A DNA stretch of 64,000 nucleotides from Klebsiella pneumoniae (GTDB taxonomy: Bacteria > Myxococcota_A > UBA9042): contig CAMDBH010000005.1 in NCBI GenBank assembly GCA_945889325.1, positions 1-64,000 on the forward strand, given 5' to 3'. Below the pieces are notes generated by a model. It saw nothing but the letters and a program-made list of their open reading frames with translations, was not told where the DNA came from and searched no databases. A program made the translations under genes and the position numbers. This document shows positions 52,805 through 61,954 of the stretch, piece after piece. Positions within the stretch are counted from its first letter, which is position 1, and each line of letters begins with the position of its first letter.

Positions 52805-55168
52805 ATGGCGAGAAGCGTCACGGAAAGCATGGTTGTCAACGGCCGTTTTGGCGCGAAAATCGAAACAAATGGCGATGTTGGCGGGTCTGAAACGGCGCCT
52901 TCGTCAGCGCAAGCCTTGGCAACCGCCACCACCGACCAACCCGAGGACACGGCGAATTCTTCCGCCGCAGAGGTTTGGACCGGCGATCCGTTGTACGCGC
53001 CGATTGTGGTGCCAGGCGTGCCGAGCGCCGACGAGCTGATCGCGACGATTCGCAGCTATCTACCTGAAGCTAATTACGAAATTATCCGTCGCGCCTACGC
53101 GTTTGCGGCGCGCAGCCACCACGGCCAGATGCGCAAATCAGGGGAGCCGTATTTTGCCCATCCGGTCGATGTGGCGTTTTTGATCACGCGTTTGCGTCTC
53201 GATTCCGCCAGTATCTGTGCGGGGTTGTTGCATGACGTTGTGGAGGACACCACGGTTTCGGTGGCCGAGATCGAACAGCGCTTTACGCCAGCGATTGCGG
53301 CGATCGTGGATGGTGTCACCAAGCTTGAGAAGCTGAAATATTCAAGTCGCGAGAAGCAACAGGCTGAAAATTATCGAAAAATGCTAGTGGCGATGTCCAA
53401 AGACATCCGCGTGCTGCTGATCAAATTGGCCGATCGCTTGCACAACATGACCACGCTGCAACACATGAAGCCGGAGAGTCAAAAGCGCATAGCTCAGGAA
53501 ACAATTGAGGTTTATGCGCCGCTGGCCAATCGTTTGGGCATCGGTTGGATGAAAGCGCAATTGGAAGATTTGTGTTTTCGCCATTTGCTGCCGGAAGAAT
53601 ACCACCGGTTGGCGGATCAAGTTGGGCAGCGCCAAGTGGAGCGCCAAGCTTATGTGACCGAAGTTGTGGAAGAACTCAAAACGATGCTGGCTGGCGAAGG
53701 CATGGAAACGGCGTATGTCTATGGCCGGCCTAAGCATTTGTACGGCATTTGGCGAAAAATGGAAGACGGCAAATTGCCGTATGAGCAGATTTACGACGCC
53801 CAAGGATTTCGGGTTATTGTCAATGATGTCAAGGAGTGCTATGCGGCGCTGGGCGCGGTGCACACCCGATTTACGCCGGTGCCGGGCCGATTCAAGGATT
53901 ACATCGCGCTGGTGAAGGACAATCGCTATCAGTCGCTGCACACGACCGTGGTGGCGACCAAGGCCGAACGCATTGAAGTGCAGATTCGCACACATGAAAT
54001 GCATCGGGTCGCCGAAGAAGGCGTGGCCGCGCATTGGCGTTACAAGGAACGCGGTGAGTCGATAAGTGTGCGAGATGAACAGCGTTTTGCCCTGCTCAAG
54101 AGCCTGACGGACTGGATTGTCGGCGTCAAAGACACCGATGAAATGCTCGACGCGATGAAAATCGATCAGTTTTCCGATCAGGTGTACGCATTTACCCCGC
54201 AGGGCGACGTCAAACGCCTGCCGCGCGGTGCGACGCCAGTGGATTTTGCCTACACCGTGCATTCAAAAGTGGGCGATCACATTGTCGGCGCCAAGATCGA
54301 CGGCGTGATGGTTTCACTCAAGCACCACATCCGCAATGGCGATATGGTTGAGGTTTTGACGCGGCCCGACGCGCATCCGTCGCCCGACTGGCTGGAATTT
54401 GTCATAACGCCGCGGGCGAAAGCAAAAATTCGCAGTCATATTCACGCAGAACAGCGCGAACGCGCTTTGCACGTCGGTACGGATCTGCTTGAAAAAGCGT
54501 TGCGCAAGATCAAGTTTTCCCTGCAACGCGCGGCGCAGCATGAAAAATTTGCCAAAGTACTCCAGCACTTCAAAGCTGCGAGCGCCGAAGACCTGGCCGT
54601 GGCGGTCGGGTATGGCAAGACGGCAGCCAGCGATGTTGCAGCGTTTTTGGTGCCTGAGCCCACGACAGAAGAGCAACCGATTTTTGATCTGCCTCCTGAA
54701 CCGAAACGCGGGCGCAAGAAGACCAATAGCGCAGCGATTACGGTGGATGGCATCGACGATGTGATGATTCGCTTCGGCCGCTGCTGCTCGCCGGTGCCGG
54801 GCGATCCGATCATCGGCGTGGTGACCCGCGGCCGCGGCGTGACCGTGCACACGCGCGGGTGCCACTTCGTGCTCGACGCTGATCCCATGCGCCGCCTCGA
54901 TTGCGAGTGGAACAACGCGGCGGGCACAGGATCGACAGTAAAACTGCGCATATACACTGAAAATGCCACAGGATTGTTGGCCGCGATGTCGGCGCGCTTC
55001 ATGGAAGCGGGGATCAACATTCAGTCGGCGCATTGCGACGTGATCGAAGGGCGCCGCGCGGTCAACGACTTTGAAGTCTTGGTCCACAACCTGCAGCAGC
55101 TCAACGATGTGATCGCAAAGCTCTCAAAATTACGCGGGGTCACGCGTGTCGAGCGCGTCCGGACTTGA
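52805..55168 (+). CDS. Bifunctional (p)ppGpp synthetase/hydrolase (RelA/SpoT)
   Basis: 787 residues from ATG 52805 (TTG 52799 and ATG 52829 are also possible; none has a strong ribosome binding site). Domains in order: HD hydrolase with HPVDVAFLI and HDVVEDT (His143, Asp144), synthetase with GRPKHLYGIWRKM near residue 307 and EVQIRTHEMHRVAEEGVAAH, TGS near 459-520 (DQVYAFTPQGDVKRLPRGAT), a zinc-finger-like CC segment (RFGRCCSPVPGDPIIG) and a C-terminal ACT domain (about 715-786). The intact HD motif predicts hydrolase activity, so it can both make and break the stringent-response alarmone. The N-terminal 65 residues are extra relative to the family and look disordered. Stops converge with the next gene 2 nt away. 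Confidence 0.94.
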   Translation: MARSVTESMVVNGRFGAKIETNGDVGGSETAPSSAQALATATTDQPEDTANSSAAEVWTGDPLYAPIVVPGVPSADELIATIRSYLPEANYEIIRRAYAFAARSHHGQMRKSGEPYFAHPVDVAFLITRLRLDSASICAGLLHDVVEDTTVSVAEIEQRFTPAIAAIVDGVTKLEKLKYSSREKQQAENYRKMLVAMSKDIRVLLIKLADRLHNMTTLQHMKPESQKRIAQETIEVYAPLANRLGIGWMKAQLEDLCFRHLLPEEYHRLADQVGQRQVERQAYVTEVVEELKTMLAGEGMETAYVYGRPKHLYGIWRKMEDGKLPYEQIYDAQGFRVIVNDVKECYAALGAVHTRFTPVPGRFKDYIALVKDNRYQSLHTTVVATKAERIEVQIRTHEMHRVAEEGVAAHWRYKERGESISVRDEQRFALLKSLTDWIVGVKDTDEMLDAMKIDQFSDQVYAFTPQGDVKRLPRGATPVDFAYTVHSKVGDHIVGAKIDGVMVSLKHHIRNGDMVEVLTRPDAHPSPDWLEFVITPRAKAKIRSHIHAEQRERALHVGTDLLEKALRKIKFSLQRAAQHEKFAKVLQHFKAASAEDLAVAVGYGKTAASDVAAFLVPEPTTEEQPIFDLPPEPKRGRKKTNSAAITVDGIDDVMIRFGRCCSPVPGDPIIGVVTRGRGVTVHTRGCHFVLDADPMRRLDCEWNNAAGTGSTVKLRIYTENATGLLAAMSARFMEAGINIQSAHCDVIEGRRAVNDFEVLVHNLQQLNDVIAKLSKLRGVTRVERVRT

Positions 55169-55170
55169 AT

Positions 55171-56307
55171 TCACAGCCCCGGCGGCAGATCCGGCCTCTG
55201 CCGCGCTGACGCGTCGGGCGGCAGCAACCCAACGACGCCCTTGCCAAAAGTCTGTTCGATCGCCAGCTTTTGCCAATAGACGAGCGCGCCTTGGAGCAGG
55301 CGCTCGCGGTATTCTTGGCGCTGCAGCTCGGCCATTTCCTTGCACACCTTTGCGCGCAAGTCGGCGACAACGCTAGGATCTGTCTTGCCGTAGCGCGCGC
55401 TGTCGCGGGCGACGACCAACACGACATCGAGGCCCCAGAGGGTCTCGATCGGCCCCAAAAGGTCGCCGAGTCGTGCTTGTTGCGCGGCGCGCGCCAGCTC
55501 TGGGTCGGTTTGGCGGAAATGGGCGTTCTGAAAAGCCGGATCTTGCGCATCAAAGGCCGTGTAACGCCGCAATTCGAGCTTGCGCTGCCCGACGGCGGCG
55601 TCAGCCACAATGCCTTCAAAGACCGGCACTTGCTTGGCTTTGAGCGGACTCTGATCGAGCTCGCAGGTCGCATCCTCGGCTAACGGCACGGGCACTTGGG
55701 CAAGCGCTCGTGACAACTTCTCTTTTAGGATTGTCGCCTCCGGCAGCAGCGCTGCCCGACAAGCCGACATCGCCGCTGCTGGACACTGATCAAGATCGAC
55801 GCAGCACTGGAACTGCGCATCCCATAAGGTAAAACTTGCGGGATGCTTGTACTTGCCAACGTCGCGCAGGTAGGTCAATTGCACCTCCTGCGCCCCGGCA
55901 TTGCAGCCGGCGTCGCTTCGCCAAACGCCAGCCAAGAAACGCTCGCTTGCCTGCAAGTTCGTTTCGTTTGGGCGCGGAAACTCTTTAAGTACAGCCATTT
56001 CGCGCACAACCAACGCGTCGGTTGCGGCCCAAATGATCGCTTGGGCGATCGTGTCCTCGGGCGGCGGCGCTTTGGCGGGTGCGCCGTCGCTGGTGCGCGC
56101 TGACGTCCGCGGGAGCGCCAGGCGATCGCGCACCCGCGACGCGCGAATTTCACTCAAATCGACTTTGGCAACAATGGGATCGTCGGCGATGACCGTGGCA
56201 CTTGCGCTAGGACGCGCAGCCGATGGGCGGTCGCGACTTGGGGGCGATGGACTTTTGCACGCCGCACAAGCCGCGAGACTCGCCGCGACAAAAGCTGCAA
56301 ATCTCAC
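55171..56307 (-). CDS. Lipoprotein, possible peptidyl-prolyl isomerase-like
   Basis: 378 residues from a GTG that overlaps the stop of the ornithine carbamoyltransferase gene. A short leader ends in LAACAAC, giving a lipobox cysteine at residue 17. After a Ser/Pro/Arg-rich spacer comes a helical region and DLLGPIETLWGLDVVLVVARD, which recalls the strand of parvulin-type PPIases (G.I.T.WG.+++.+), followed by a helical C-terminus. A SurA/PpiC-like chaperone of outer membrane proteins is possible but the match is weak. Cysteines in FQCCVDLDQCPAAAMSAC may form disulfides. Confidence 0.62.
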   Translation of the reverse strand: MRFAAFVAASLAACAACKSPSPPSRDRPSAARPSASATVIADDPIVAKVDLSEIRASRVRDRLALPRTSARTSDGAPAKAPPPEDTIAQAIIWAATDALVVREMAVLKEFPRPNETNLQASERFLAGVWRSDAGCNAGAQEVQLTYLRDVGKYKHPASFTLWDAQFQCCVDLDQCPAAAMSACRAALLPEATILKEKLSRALAQVPVPLAEDATCELDQSPLKAKQVPVFEGIVADAAVGQRKLELRRYTAFDAQDPAFQNAHFRQTDPELARAAQQARLGDLLGPIETLWGLDVVLVVARDSARYGKTDPSVVADLRAKVCKEMAELQRQEYRERLLQGALVYWQKLAIEQTFGKGVVGLLPPDASARQRPDLPPGL

Positions 56308-57251
56308 GCTTTGCCCATGAGCGTGACCAAGATGGCCTTTTGCGCGTGCAGCCGATTTTCCGCCTCATCAAAAATCACTGAACGCGGGCCGTCGCAAACT
56401 TCGGCGCTGACTTCTTCGCCGCGGTGCGCGGGCAGGCAGTGCATGAACAAGCAACCGGGATTGGCGCGTTGCATCATGGCCTCGTCCACCATGTAGCCTG
56501 CAAAATCTTTTAACCTTTTCGCGTGTTCTTCTTCTTGTCCCATCGACGCCCAAACGTCGGTGTAAATGCAATCCGCGCCGCGCACGCCGTTGACGATGTC
56601 ATCCGTTTGCACAATCTTTGCACCGGTTTGCGCACCCATCGCCTCACAACGCGCAATGATGTGCGGATCACACCAGTAGCCCTTGGGTGCCACGATCGTC
56701 ACATTCATACCGAGCACGGCACCGGTATCCAGTAAGGAATGCGCCATGTTATTGCCGTCGCCTACGTAGCACAGCGTTTTGCCCTTGAGCACGTCGGGAT
56801 CGAAAGTGCCTTTCGGACTCCATTTTTCGACAAGCGTTTGCGCATCGCAAATCGTTTGGCAAGGGTGCTCCAGATCGGACAACCCGTTGATCACGGGTAC
56901 GCTGGCATACTGCGCCAATTCGGTTATAATTTCATGGCCATAAACCCGCGCCATAATGCCGTCGCAGTAACGCGAAATCACCTGAGCGGTGTCGGCAATC
57001 GTCTCTCCGCGCCCGATCTGAATGTCGGCCGAGCTCAAGAACAACGCATGGCCACCCAATTGATACATGCCGACTTCAAACGAAACCCGCGTCCGCGTGG
57101 ACTTTTTTTGGAAAATCATCGCCAAAGTCTGACCTTGCAACGCTTTGCGGTACTTGTGCGGCTTGAGCTTGATCGCGTTGGCCAACAGCAGCAGTTTGCG
57201 CGCCGACTTCTCCGTCAGATCCGCCACCGATAAAAAGTGAGACGTTGCCAT
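56304..57251 (-). CDS. argF: Ornithine carbamoyltransferase
   Basis: 315 residues from ATG 57251, with AAGGAAA upstream. The carbamoyl-phosphate site STRTRVSFE begins at residue 51, HPCQ in LEHPCQTICD and the ornithine-binding MHCLPAHRG are present. The enzyme joins ornithine and carbamoyl phosphate to citrulline, or runs backwards in the arginine deiminase pathway. Carbamate kinase is encoded 23 nt upstream, which favours the catabolic direction (then it would be named arcB), but no arcA is in the window, so the assignment between argF and arcB stays open. Confidence 0.93.
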   Translation of the reverse strand: MATSHFLSVADLTEKSARKLLLLANAIKLKPHKYRKALQGQTLAMIFQKKSTRTRVSFEVGMYQLGGHALFLSSADIQIGRGETIADTAQVISRYCDGIMARVYGHEIITELAQYASVPVINGLSDLEHPCQTICDAQTLVEKWSPKGTFDPDVLKGKTLCYVGDGNNMAHSLLDTGAVLGMNVTIVAPKGYWCDPHIIARCEAMGAQTGAKIVQTDDIVNGVRGADCIYTDVWASMGQEEEHAKRLKDFAGYMVDEAMMQRANPGCLFMHCLPAHRGEEVSAEVCDGPRSVIFDEAENRLHAQKAILVTLMGKA

Positions 57252-57274
57252 AATTTCCTTGTTCTTATACCGGG

Positions 57275-58255
57275 TTAACCGGCGATGATGCGCGTGCCGG
57301 CTTTTCCGGTCAGGATTTGCGAAATGTTGTTGACCGAGCCGATGCACGCCGGTCGTTGGGTTGCGTCGGTAAATTGAATCGCGGCGGCGACCTTGGGACC
57401 CATGGATCCCGGCGGAAACTGGCCATCTTGCAGGTGTTTTCTGGCGTCGACCAGCGACATCTCGGCCACTCTGCGCTGGCTCGGTTTGCCAAAGTCTAAA
57501 GAAATGTGATCAACCGCCGTCAAGATCACCATCAAATGCGCGCCCAGCACTTGGCCCAAAAGCGCCGCCGTCAGATCTTTGTCGACCACAGCTTCAACCC
57601 CGCGCAAACGACCGTTGCTGTCGCGGACAACCGGCACGCCCCCGCCGCCGCCCGCGATCACGACGTCCATGCGCGACACCACCGCGTCGATTGCTTCAAG
57701 ATTCACGATGCTTTGCGGCATCGGCGACGCGACGACCTTGCGCCAGCCGCGGCCCGAATCTTCGGCCATTTGCCACTTGAGTTTCTTGCGCAAATCGCGG
57801 GCGCGGTGCTCGGCAAAAAAAGGTCCGATCGGTTTAGACGGTAGGCCAAAGCCGGGATCATCGGCCAGCACTTCCACCAGCGTGAGCACACTTGCTACGC
57901 GCAAGGCGTGACTTTGGTTGTACAAAGCCATTTCCAACGCATACGCCATCGTGCCTTGCGTGGACGCGACGCAGGCGTCGAGCGGCACATGAGGCAGCTT
58001 TGTAGACGCTTCCTCGCTGCGAATCAGTTCCTGCCCCACCTGGGGGCCGTTGCCATGAACCAGTAGAATTCGATAGCCTTTTCTGGCGATCTGGTGCAGC
58101 ACTTTGGCGGCAGCTTCGGCCCGCTTGTATTGCTGCGTCGTGCTGCCGTCGTCGCTGGCCTGCATCAGCGCATTGCCACCGAAGGCCACGACGATAAGCG
58201 GCCTGCCCGAGCCATAATTGCGCAAAGCGCGCTGATGCAGCAGCGTTGAAGTCAC
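57275..58255 (-). CDS. arcC: Carbamate kinase
   Basis: 326 residues from a GTG with AGGGC about 6 nt upstream. IVVAFGGNALMQ at residues 21-32, LVHGNGPQVGQELIRSEEA, VIAGGGGGVPVV and DKDLTAALL are the conserved stretches of the amino-acid kinase fold in carbamate kinases. The enzyme makes ATP from carbamoyl phosphate and ADP. Together with the downstream ornithine carbamoyltransferase gene it can turn citrulline into ornithine, ammonia, CO2 and ATP. Confidence 0.93.
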   Translation of the reverse strand: MTSTLLHQRALRNYGSGRPLIVVAFGGNALMQASDDGSTTQQYKRAEAAAKVLHQIARKGYRILLVHGNGPQVGQELIRSEEASTKLPHVPLDACVASTQGTMAYALEMALYNQSHALRVASVLTLVEVLADDPGFGLPSKPIGPFFAEHRARDLRKKLKWQMAEDSGRGWRKVVASPMPQSIVNLEAIDAVVSRMDVVIAGGGGGVPVVRDSNGRLRGVEAVVDKDLTAALLGQVLGAHLMVILTAVDHISLDFGKPSQRRVAEMSLVDARKHLQDGQFPPGSMGPKVAAAIQFTDATQRPACIGSVNNISQILTGKAGTRIIAG

Positions 58256-58294
58256 ATTAGCCCTATGTATTTGCTAAGAATAACGCGGACGGAG

Positions 58295-58855
58295 CTAAAA
58301 CTTGTGCGTCAGTTCGCCCGTAGTCCGCGTCGGTTCGCCCGCAAAAATGCCGCTTTGGCGAATCGGCGCCTGTGACATGGATTGGGACTGGGCCATGATC
58401 TGTGGCTGCTGCGCCGCCTGCAAATTCGAATGATTTTGCGCACTGACCTGGTTGTGGCCAACGGGTTGGCTGTGCGTGATCGGCCGCGACGCGGGCGTGG
58501 GTCGGCTTGGCATCACCGGGGGCGTGTCCTTGGGCGTGGTCATCTGGCAAGCGCCATCAAAAAACACGCCTTTGTCGATGTGCAAAGCCGGCGACGCGAT
58601 GTTGCCGCGCAGCGATGCTGGGGCGTGCAATTCTACGGCGTCGTTGGCGGTGATGTTGCCAGTCACGTTGCCATAAACGGCGACCGATCCAACGCGAATT
58701 TCCGCTTGAATTTGGGCGCCTTCGCCGATAATAAGCGTGCCTTCGCTAAAGATTTCGCCGGTAAAACGGCCGTCGATGCGCACGCTGCCTTCGAAGGTGA
58801 GTTTGCCTTGAAATTCGCTGCCTTTGCCAAGCAACGCATTGAGTTCATTTGACAT
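58295..58855 (-). CDS. Bactofilin
   Basis: 186 residues from ATG 58855, preceded by AGAGGAA. The middle, about residues 12-105 (FEGSVRIDGRFTGEIFSEGT, ALHIDKGVFFDGAC), is the bactofilin beta-helix with short alternating hydrophobic strands. The C-terminal 80 residues are a Gln/Ser/Pro-rich tail. Bactofilins polymerise without nucleotides into cytoplasmic or membrane-attached filaments that position cell-shape, chromosome or motility factors. A long inverted repeat lies just upstream of the start. Confidence 0.9.
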   Translation of the reverse strand: MSNELNALLGKGSEFQGKLTFEGSVRIDGRFTGEIFSEGTLIIGEGAQIQAEIRVGSVAVYGNVTGNITANDAVELHAPASLRGNIASPALHIDKGVFFDGACQMTTPKDTPPVMPSRPTPASRPITHSQPVGHNQVSAQNHSNLQAAQQPQIMAQSQSMSQAPIRQSGIFAGEPTRTTGELTHKF

Positions 58856-58890
58856 GTTGTGCGATTCCTCTATTTTGCGATGACCAGCCA

Positions 58891-58944
58891 TACGGTGAAA
58901 TGTAAGCCAAACAGCGTTTCGATGCCACTGGCAATTTCACCGTA
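58891..58944. promoter_or_regulatory. Perfect 11-bp inverted repeat upstream of the bactofilin gene
   Basis: TACGGTGAAAT (58891-58901) is mirrored by ATTTCACCGTA (58934-58944) with 32 bp between; inside, GCCA and TGGC extend the symmetry. It lies 36 bp before the bactofilin ATG and about 60 bp after the stop of the mannose synthase-like gene. It may be a repressor operator or a leader hairpin; no T-run follows, so it is not a plain terminator. Confidence 0.55.
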
Positions 58945-59005
58945 CCGCATTTTTTTTGCACGAGCGGCGGCGGCGATTGCTCACAATACTGTAAAATTAC
59001 ATGCT

Positions 59006-59755
59006 TTAGCTGCGAGACTCCGGCTTGGTATTTTTCTTGCCCATGGATTTTTTATCCAGCCGCAGTTGCCAGACCCGGGAAATTGCTTCGCGCACGATGC
59101 TGCCGGTCATTTTTGATTCGCCGCGCGTGCGATCCGGAAATTGGATCGGCACTTCGCCGATCGAAAAACCGAGCAGGACACTGCGCCAAGTCAGTTCGAT
59201 CTGAAACACATAGCCATTGCTGAGAATTTCCGTCAGCGGCAAGGCCAGCAAGACCCGTCGGTGAAAACACTTGAAGCCCCCGGTCAAGTCTTTGTACGGC
59301 AGCCCCAAGATGATCTGGGCGTAAGTGTTGCCACCGCGTGAAATCAGCCGCCGCCGCCAATCCCAATCTTGGGTGCCACCCCCTGGAATATAACGCGATC
59401 CGAGCACCAAATCGTGCGTTTGCGCGCTTTGGATGAATTGCGGCAAGAACTGCGGCGGATGCGAAAAATCGCAGTCCATTTCAAAAATCAGTTCGTAGTC
59501 GCGCTGCAAAGCCCAAGCAAAACCTGCGACATAGGCTCGTCCAAGGCCCTGTTTCTGCTGACGATGAAGCGCGAAAATTCGCCGGTCTCTGGCGGCCCAC
59601 TCGTCGGCGATGTGCCCAGTGCCGTCGGGGCTGTTGTCATCGATCACCAAGATGTGCGCCCCGGGCACAACCTTGTGAATTTCCGCCAGCATGAGCGGCA
59701 AATTCTCGCTTTCATTGTACGTGGGCAGACAAATGATCGTCGACGGAATCGGCAC
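59006..59755 (-). CDS. Polyprenyl-phosphate mannose synthase-like glycosyltransferase (GT2)
   Basis: 249 residues from GTG 59755, supported by AGGAA just upstream; a TTG at 59779 is the alternative. CLPTYNESENL, VIDDNSPDGTG, the acidic EMDCDFSHPPQ and GGFKCFHRRVL are typical of DPM1-like enzymes that transfer mannose from GDP-mannose to polyprenyl phosphate on the cytoplasmic side. There is no C-terminal membrane domain. The product could serve GT39-type transferases such as the one at 36978-39809. It is read toward the bactofilin gene after 150 bp. Confidence 0.87.
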   Translation of the reverse strand: MPIPSTIICLPTYNESENLPLMLAEIHKVVPGAHILVIDDNSPDGTGHIADEWAARDRRIFALHRQQKQGLGRAYVAGFAWALQRDYELIFEMDCDFSHPPQFLPQFIQSAQTHDLVLGSRYIPGGGTQDWDWRRRLISRGGNTYAQIILGLPYKDLTGGFKCFHRRVLLALPLTEILSNGYVFQIELTWRSVLLGFSIGEVPIQFPDRTRGESKMTGSIVREAISRVWQLRLDKKSMGKKNTKPESRS

Positions 59756-59797
59756 AGATTTTCCTAGTGGCAGGGTCAAGTCGCGTTTGTGCCGGTT

Positions 59798-61645
59798 TTA
59801 ATAGTGCTCGCTGTAAAACGAATCTAGCAAATCCTGATACTTACGCGTCACTTCCTTGCGACGCATTTTGAGTGATGGCGTGAGATCTCCGTCTTCCACA
59901 GTCAGATCCCGTTCCAAGATCGCGAATTTCTTAATGGTCTCATAACTCGCTAGCGTCCGATTGCGTTCGGCAATCGTCTGTTCAATCAGCTTGTAAACAC
60001 TGGCATTTTGTGTCAATTCGGCCAGCGATGCATAAGCAATGTTGTGTTCGTTGGCCCAGACCTTGATGGCTTCATCGTCGAGCGTGAGCAACGCACTTAA
60101 GAACTTGCGGCGATCGCCGTAGACCATCACCTGCGATATGAAAGGCGAATGCTTAATGTGGCTTTCGATATTTTGCGGCGCAACATTCTTGCCGCCGGCA
60201 GTGACGATGATGTCCTTCTTGCGGTCGGTGATGCGCAAGAAACCGTCGGCGTCGATTTCGCCGATGTCGCCGGTGTGAAACCAACCGTCGATGATGGCTT
60301 CTGCCGTGGCTTCGGGGTTGTTGTAATATTCGCGCATTAGAACAGGGCCTTTGACCAATACCTCGCCATCGAGCGCGATCTGCACGTCGATTCCGGGCAT
60401 CGGCAGGCCAACTGTGCCAAACTTATAGCGATCAAGGCGATTGCACGTCACGGCTGCGCACGTTTCGGTCAAACCGTAACCTTCCAAGATCAACAGGCCG
60501 CAGGCGTGAAAAAATTCCGATAACTCACGCGAAAGGGGCGCGGCTCCCGAGATAAAACCGCGGATGCGGCCGCCGAAGATCGCGTGAATCTTGTGGAATA
60601 CCAGCTTGTGCGCCAACCAATGGCGCGCGGCCAAAGCGCCCGTGGGTTGCTTGCCGCGCTGCTGCAGCTTGGAGACTTCGCGCCCCGTGGCCAGCGCGGC
60701 GTGAAAAATGCGCTGTCTCGCGGGATTGGCCGCGTGGACGCCGCCCAAAATCTTGTTGTGCACTTTTTCAAAGATCCGCGGAACCGCTGGCAAAACAGTG
60801 GGCTTGGACTCTGCCATGTCGACAAGCAAAGTGGCGATCGATTGCGGAATGATAATTTCGGTCTTGACGGCCATGCACACAAACGACACGACCTTGGCGA
60901 AAATGTGCGCCAACGGCAGAAAAAGCAGCATAGAATCATCGGGTCGCACGTCAAGCGATTGCAAGGCGGCCTCGACCTCGCTCAAAAAAGCCAAGTGAGT
61001 CAATACGACGCCCTTTGGCTGACCAGTCGTGCCGGACGTGTAGACGATGGTGCAGATGTCGTCGGACTTCACCAATTCGCGTCGCTCATGAAGCGCGGAA
61101 TCAGCAATTGTTGCACCCAGTTCTGCAAGTTGGGCCAAGGTTATCACCCAATCGTCGCTCGCGGGCAGCACATCGCTGACGCGCAAACTGGTGCGGCCCT
61201 CCTGATCGGGAGCAGGCAATTGGACCGCCGCATTCATGCAGATGATTTTCTTCAAGTGCGGTAGCGATTGCCGGTGCTTGACCAATTTTTCCAGCTGCAG
61301 CGGATCTTCAACAAAGGCAAAGCGCCCACCACTGTTGCCGCAGATGTAGGCGGCCTCGCCATCGAGCGCAGATTGATAGATCGGCACGGTCGCACCCGCC
61401 GCCAGCATGATTGCCATGTCGGCAATCAGCCACGGCTGAGAGGTATTGGCGACAATGTGGACGCGATCACCGGGCGCATGGCCCAGCGCGATCAGGCCTT
61501 TGGCCCAGGAACCGCTCTGCTGGCGCCACGCCGACAAGGTCGTAGTCTGCCATCCGGCCGCGGTCTTGGCGCGGATGATGCCCTTGTGTGGCATGGCGTT
61601 GGCCGCGGATTCGAACAGGTCTGCAACATTGCGGAAATCGCCCAT
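59798..61645 (-). CDS. Long-chain fatty acid-CoA ligase (AMP-forming)
   Basis: 615 residues from ATG 61645, preceded by GGAGAAA. YTSGTTGQPKGVVLTH (about residues 198-213) is the P-loop-like AMP-binding motif, EGYGLTETCAAVTCNR the A5 motif, and HTGDIGEIDADGFL with DRKKDIIVTAGGKNV the C-terminal hinge and A8 region. Its length matches FadD15-type long-chain acyl-CoA synthetases, which activate fatty acids for degradation or lipid synthesis. It stands 42 nt upstream of the mannose synthase-like gene on the same strand and may share a transcript. Confidence 0.92.
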   Translation of the reverse strand: MGDFRNVADLFESAANAMPHKGIIRAKTAAGWQTTTLSAWRQQSGSWAKGLIALGHAPGDRVHIVANTSQPWLIADMAIMLAAGATVPIYQSALDGEAAYICGNSGGRFAFVEDPLQLEKLVKHRQSLPHLKKIICMNAAVQLPAPDQEGRTSLRVSDVLPASDDWVITLAQLAELGATIADSALHERRELVKSDDICTIVYTSGTTGQPKGVVLTHLAFLSEVEAALQSLDVRPDDSMLLFLPLAHIFAKVVSFVCMAVKTEIIIPQSIATLLVDMAESKPTVLPAVPRIFEKVHNKILGGVHAANPARQRIFHAALATGREVSKLQQRGKQPTGALAARHWLAHKLVFHKIHAIFGGRIRGFISGAAPLSRELSEFFHACGLLILEGYGLTETCAAVTCNRLDRYKFGTVGLPMPGIDVQIALDGEVLVKGPVLMREYYNNPEATAEAIIDGWFHTGDIGEIDADGFLRITDRKKDIIVTAGGKNVAPQNIESHIKHSPFISQVMVYGDRRKFLSALLTLDDEAIKVWANEHNIAYASLAELTQNASVYKLIEQTIAERNRTLASYETIKKFAILERDLTVEDGDLTPSLKMRRKEVTRKYQDLLDSFYSEHY

Positions 61646-61954
61646 TCGTGTTTCTCCGCGCCGCCGTGCAGCGCAAACCACTGCGGCGACAAGTTTGAAA
61701 GTAAATGGCCGTGAGTGCAAGCGCGACGGTCGAAACGCTGGGTGATCTTGCCGGATCGCCGCGTGGCCCTTACACTACGCGGCGAACGCCGTGAAATACG
61801 GCCGTGCGGCGTATGGGCCATTTGTCGCATATTGCGATGGAATTCATGGCTTTATGCCGGATTTTGCGGCGGTGTTTGCGGTGTTTGGTGGGTCTGCGGA
61901 AGACCACAGCTCGGCAAGTCGCCGCGGAATTTGAGGCTCGGAGGAAGTTGAGGC
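61646..61954. other. Divergent intergenic region
   Basis: 309 bp between the acyl-CoA ligase gene and the small lipoprotein gene. It contains a short direct repeat GCGGTGTTTG (near 61869-61888) in a G/T-rich stretch and no supported gene; an open frame on the plus strand lacks a ribosome binding site and homology. Confidence 0.4.

Noticed and set aside
61715-61951. Plus-strand frame of 78 codons before the small lipoprotein
   Set aside because: No ribosome binding site and Trp/Cys/Arg-rich sequence without family likeness.
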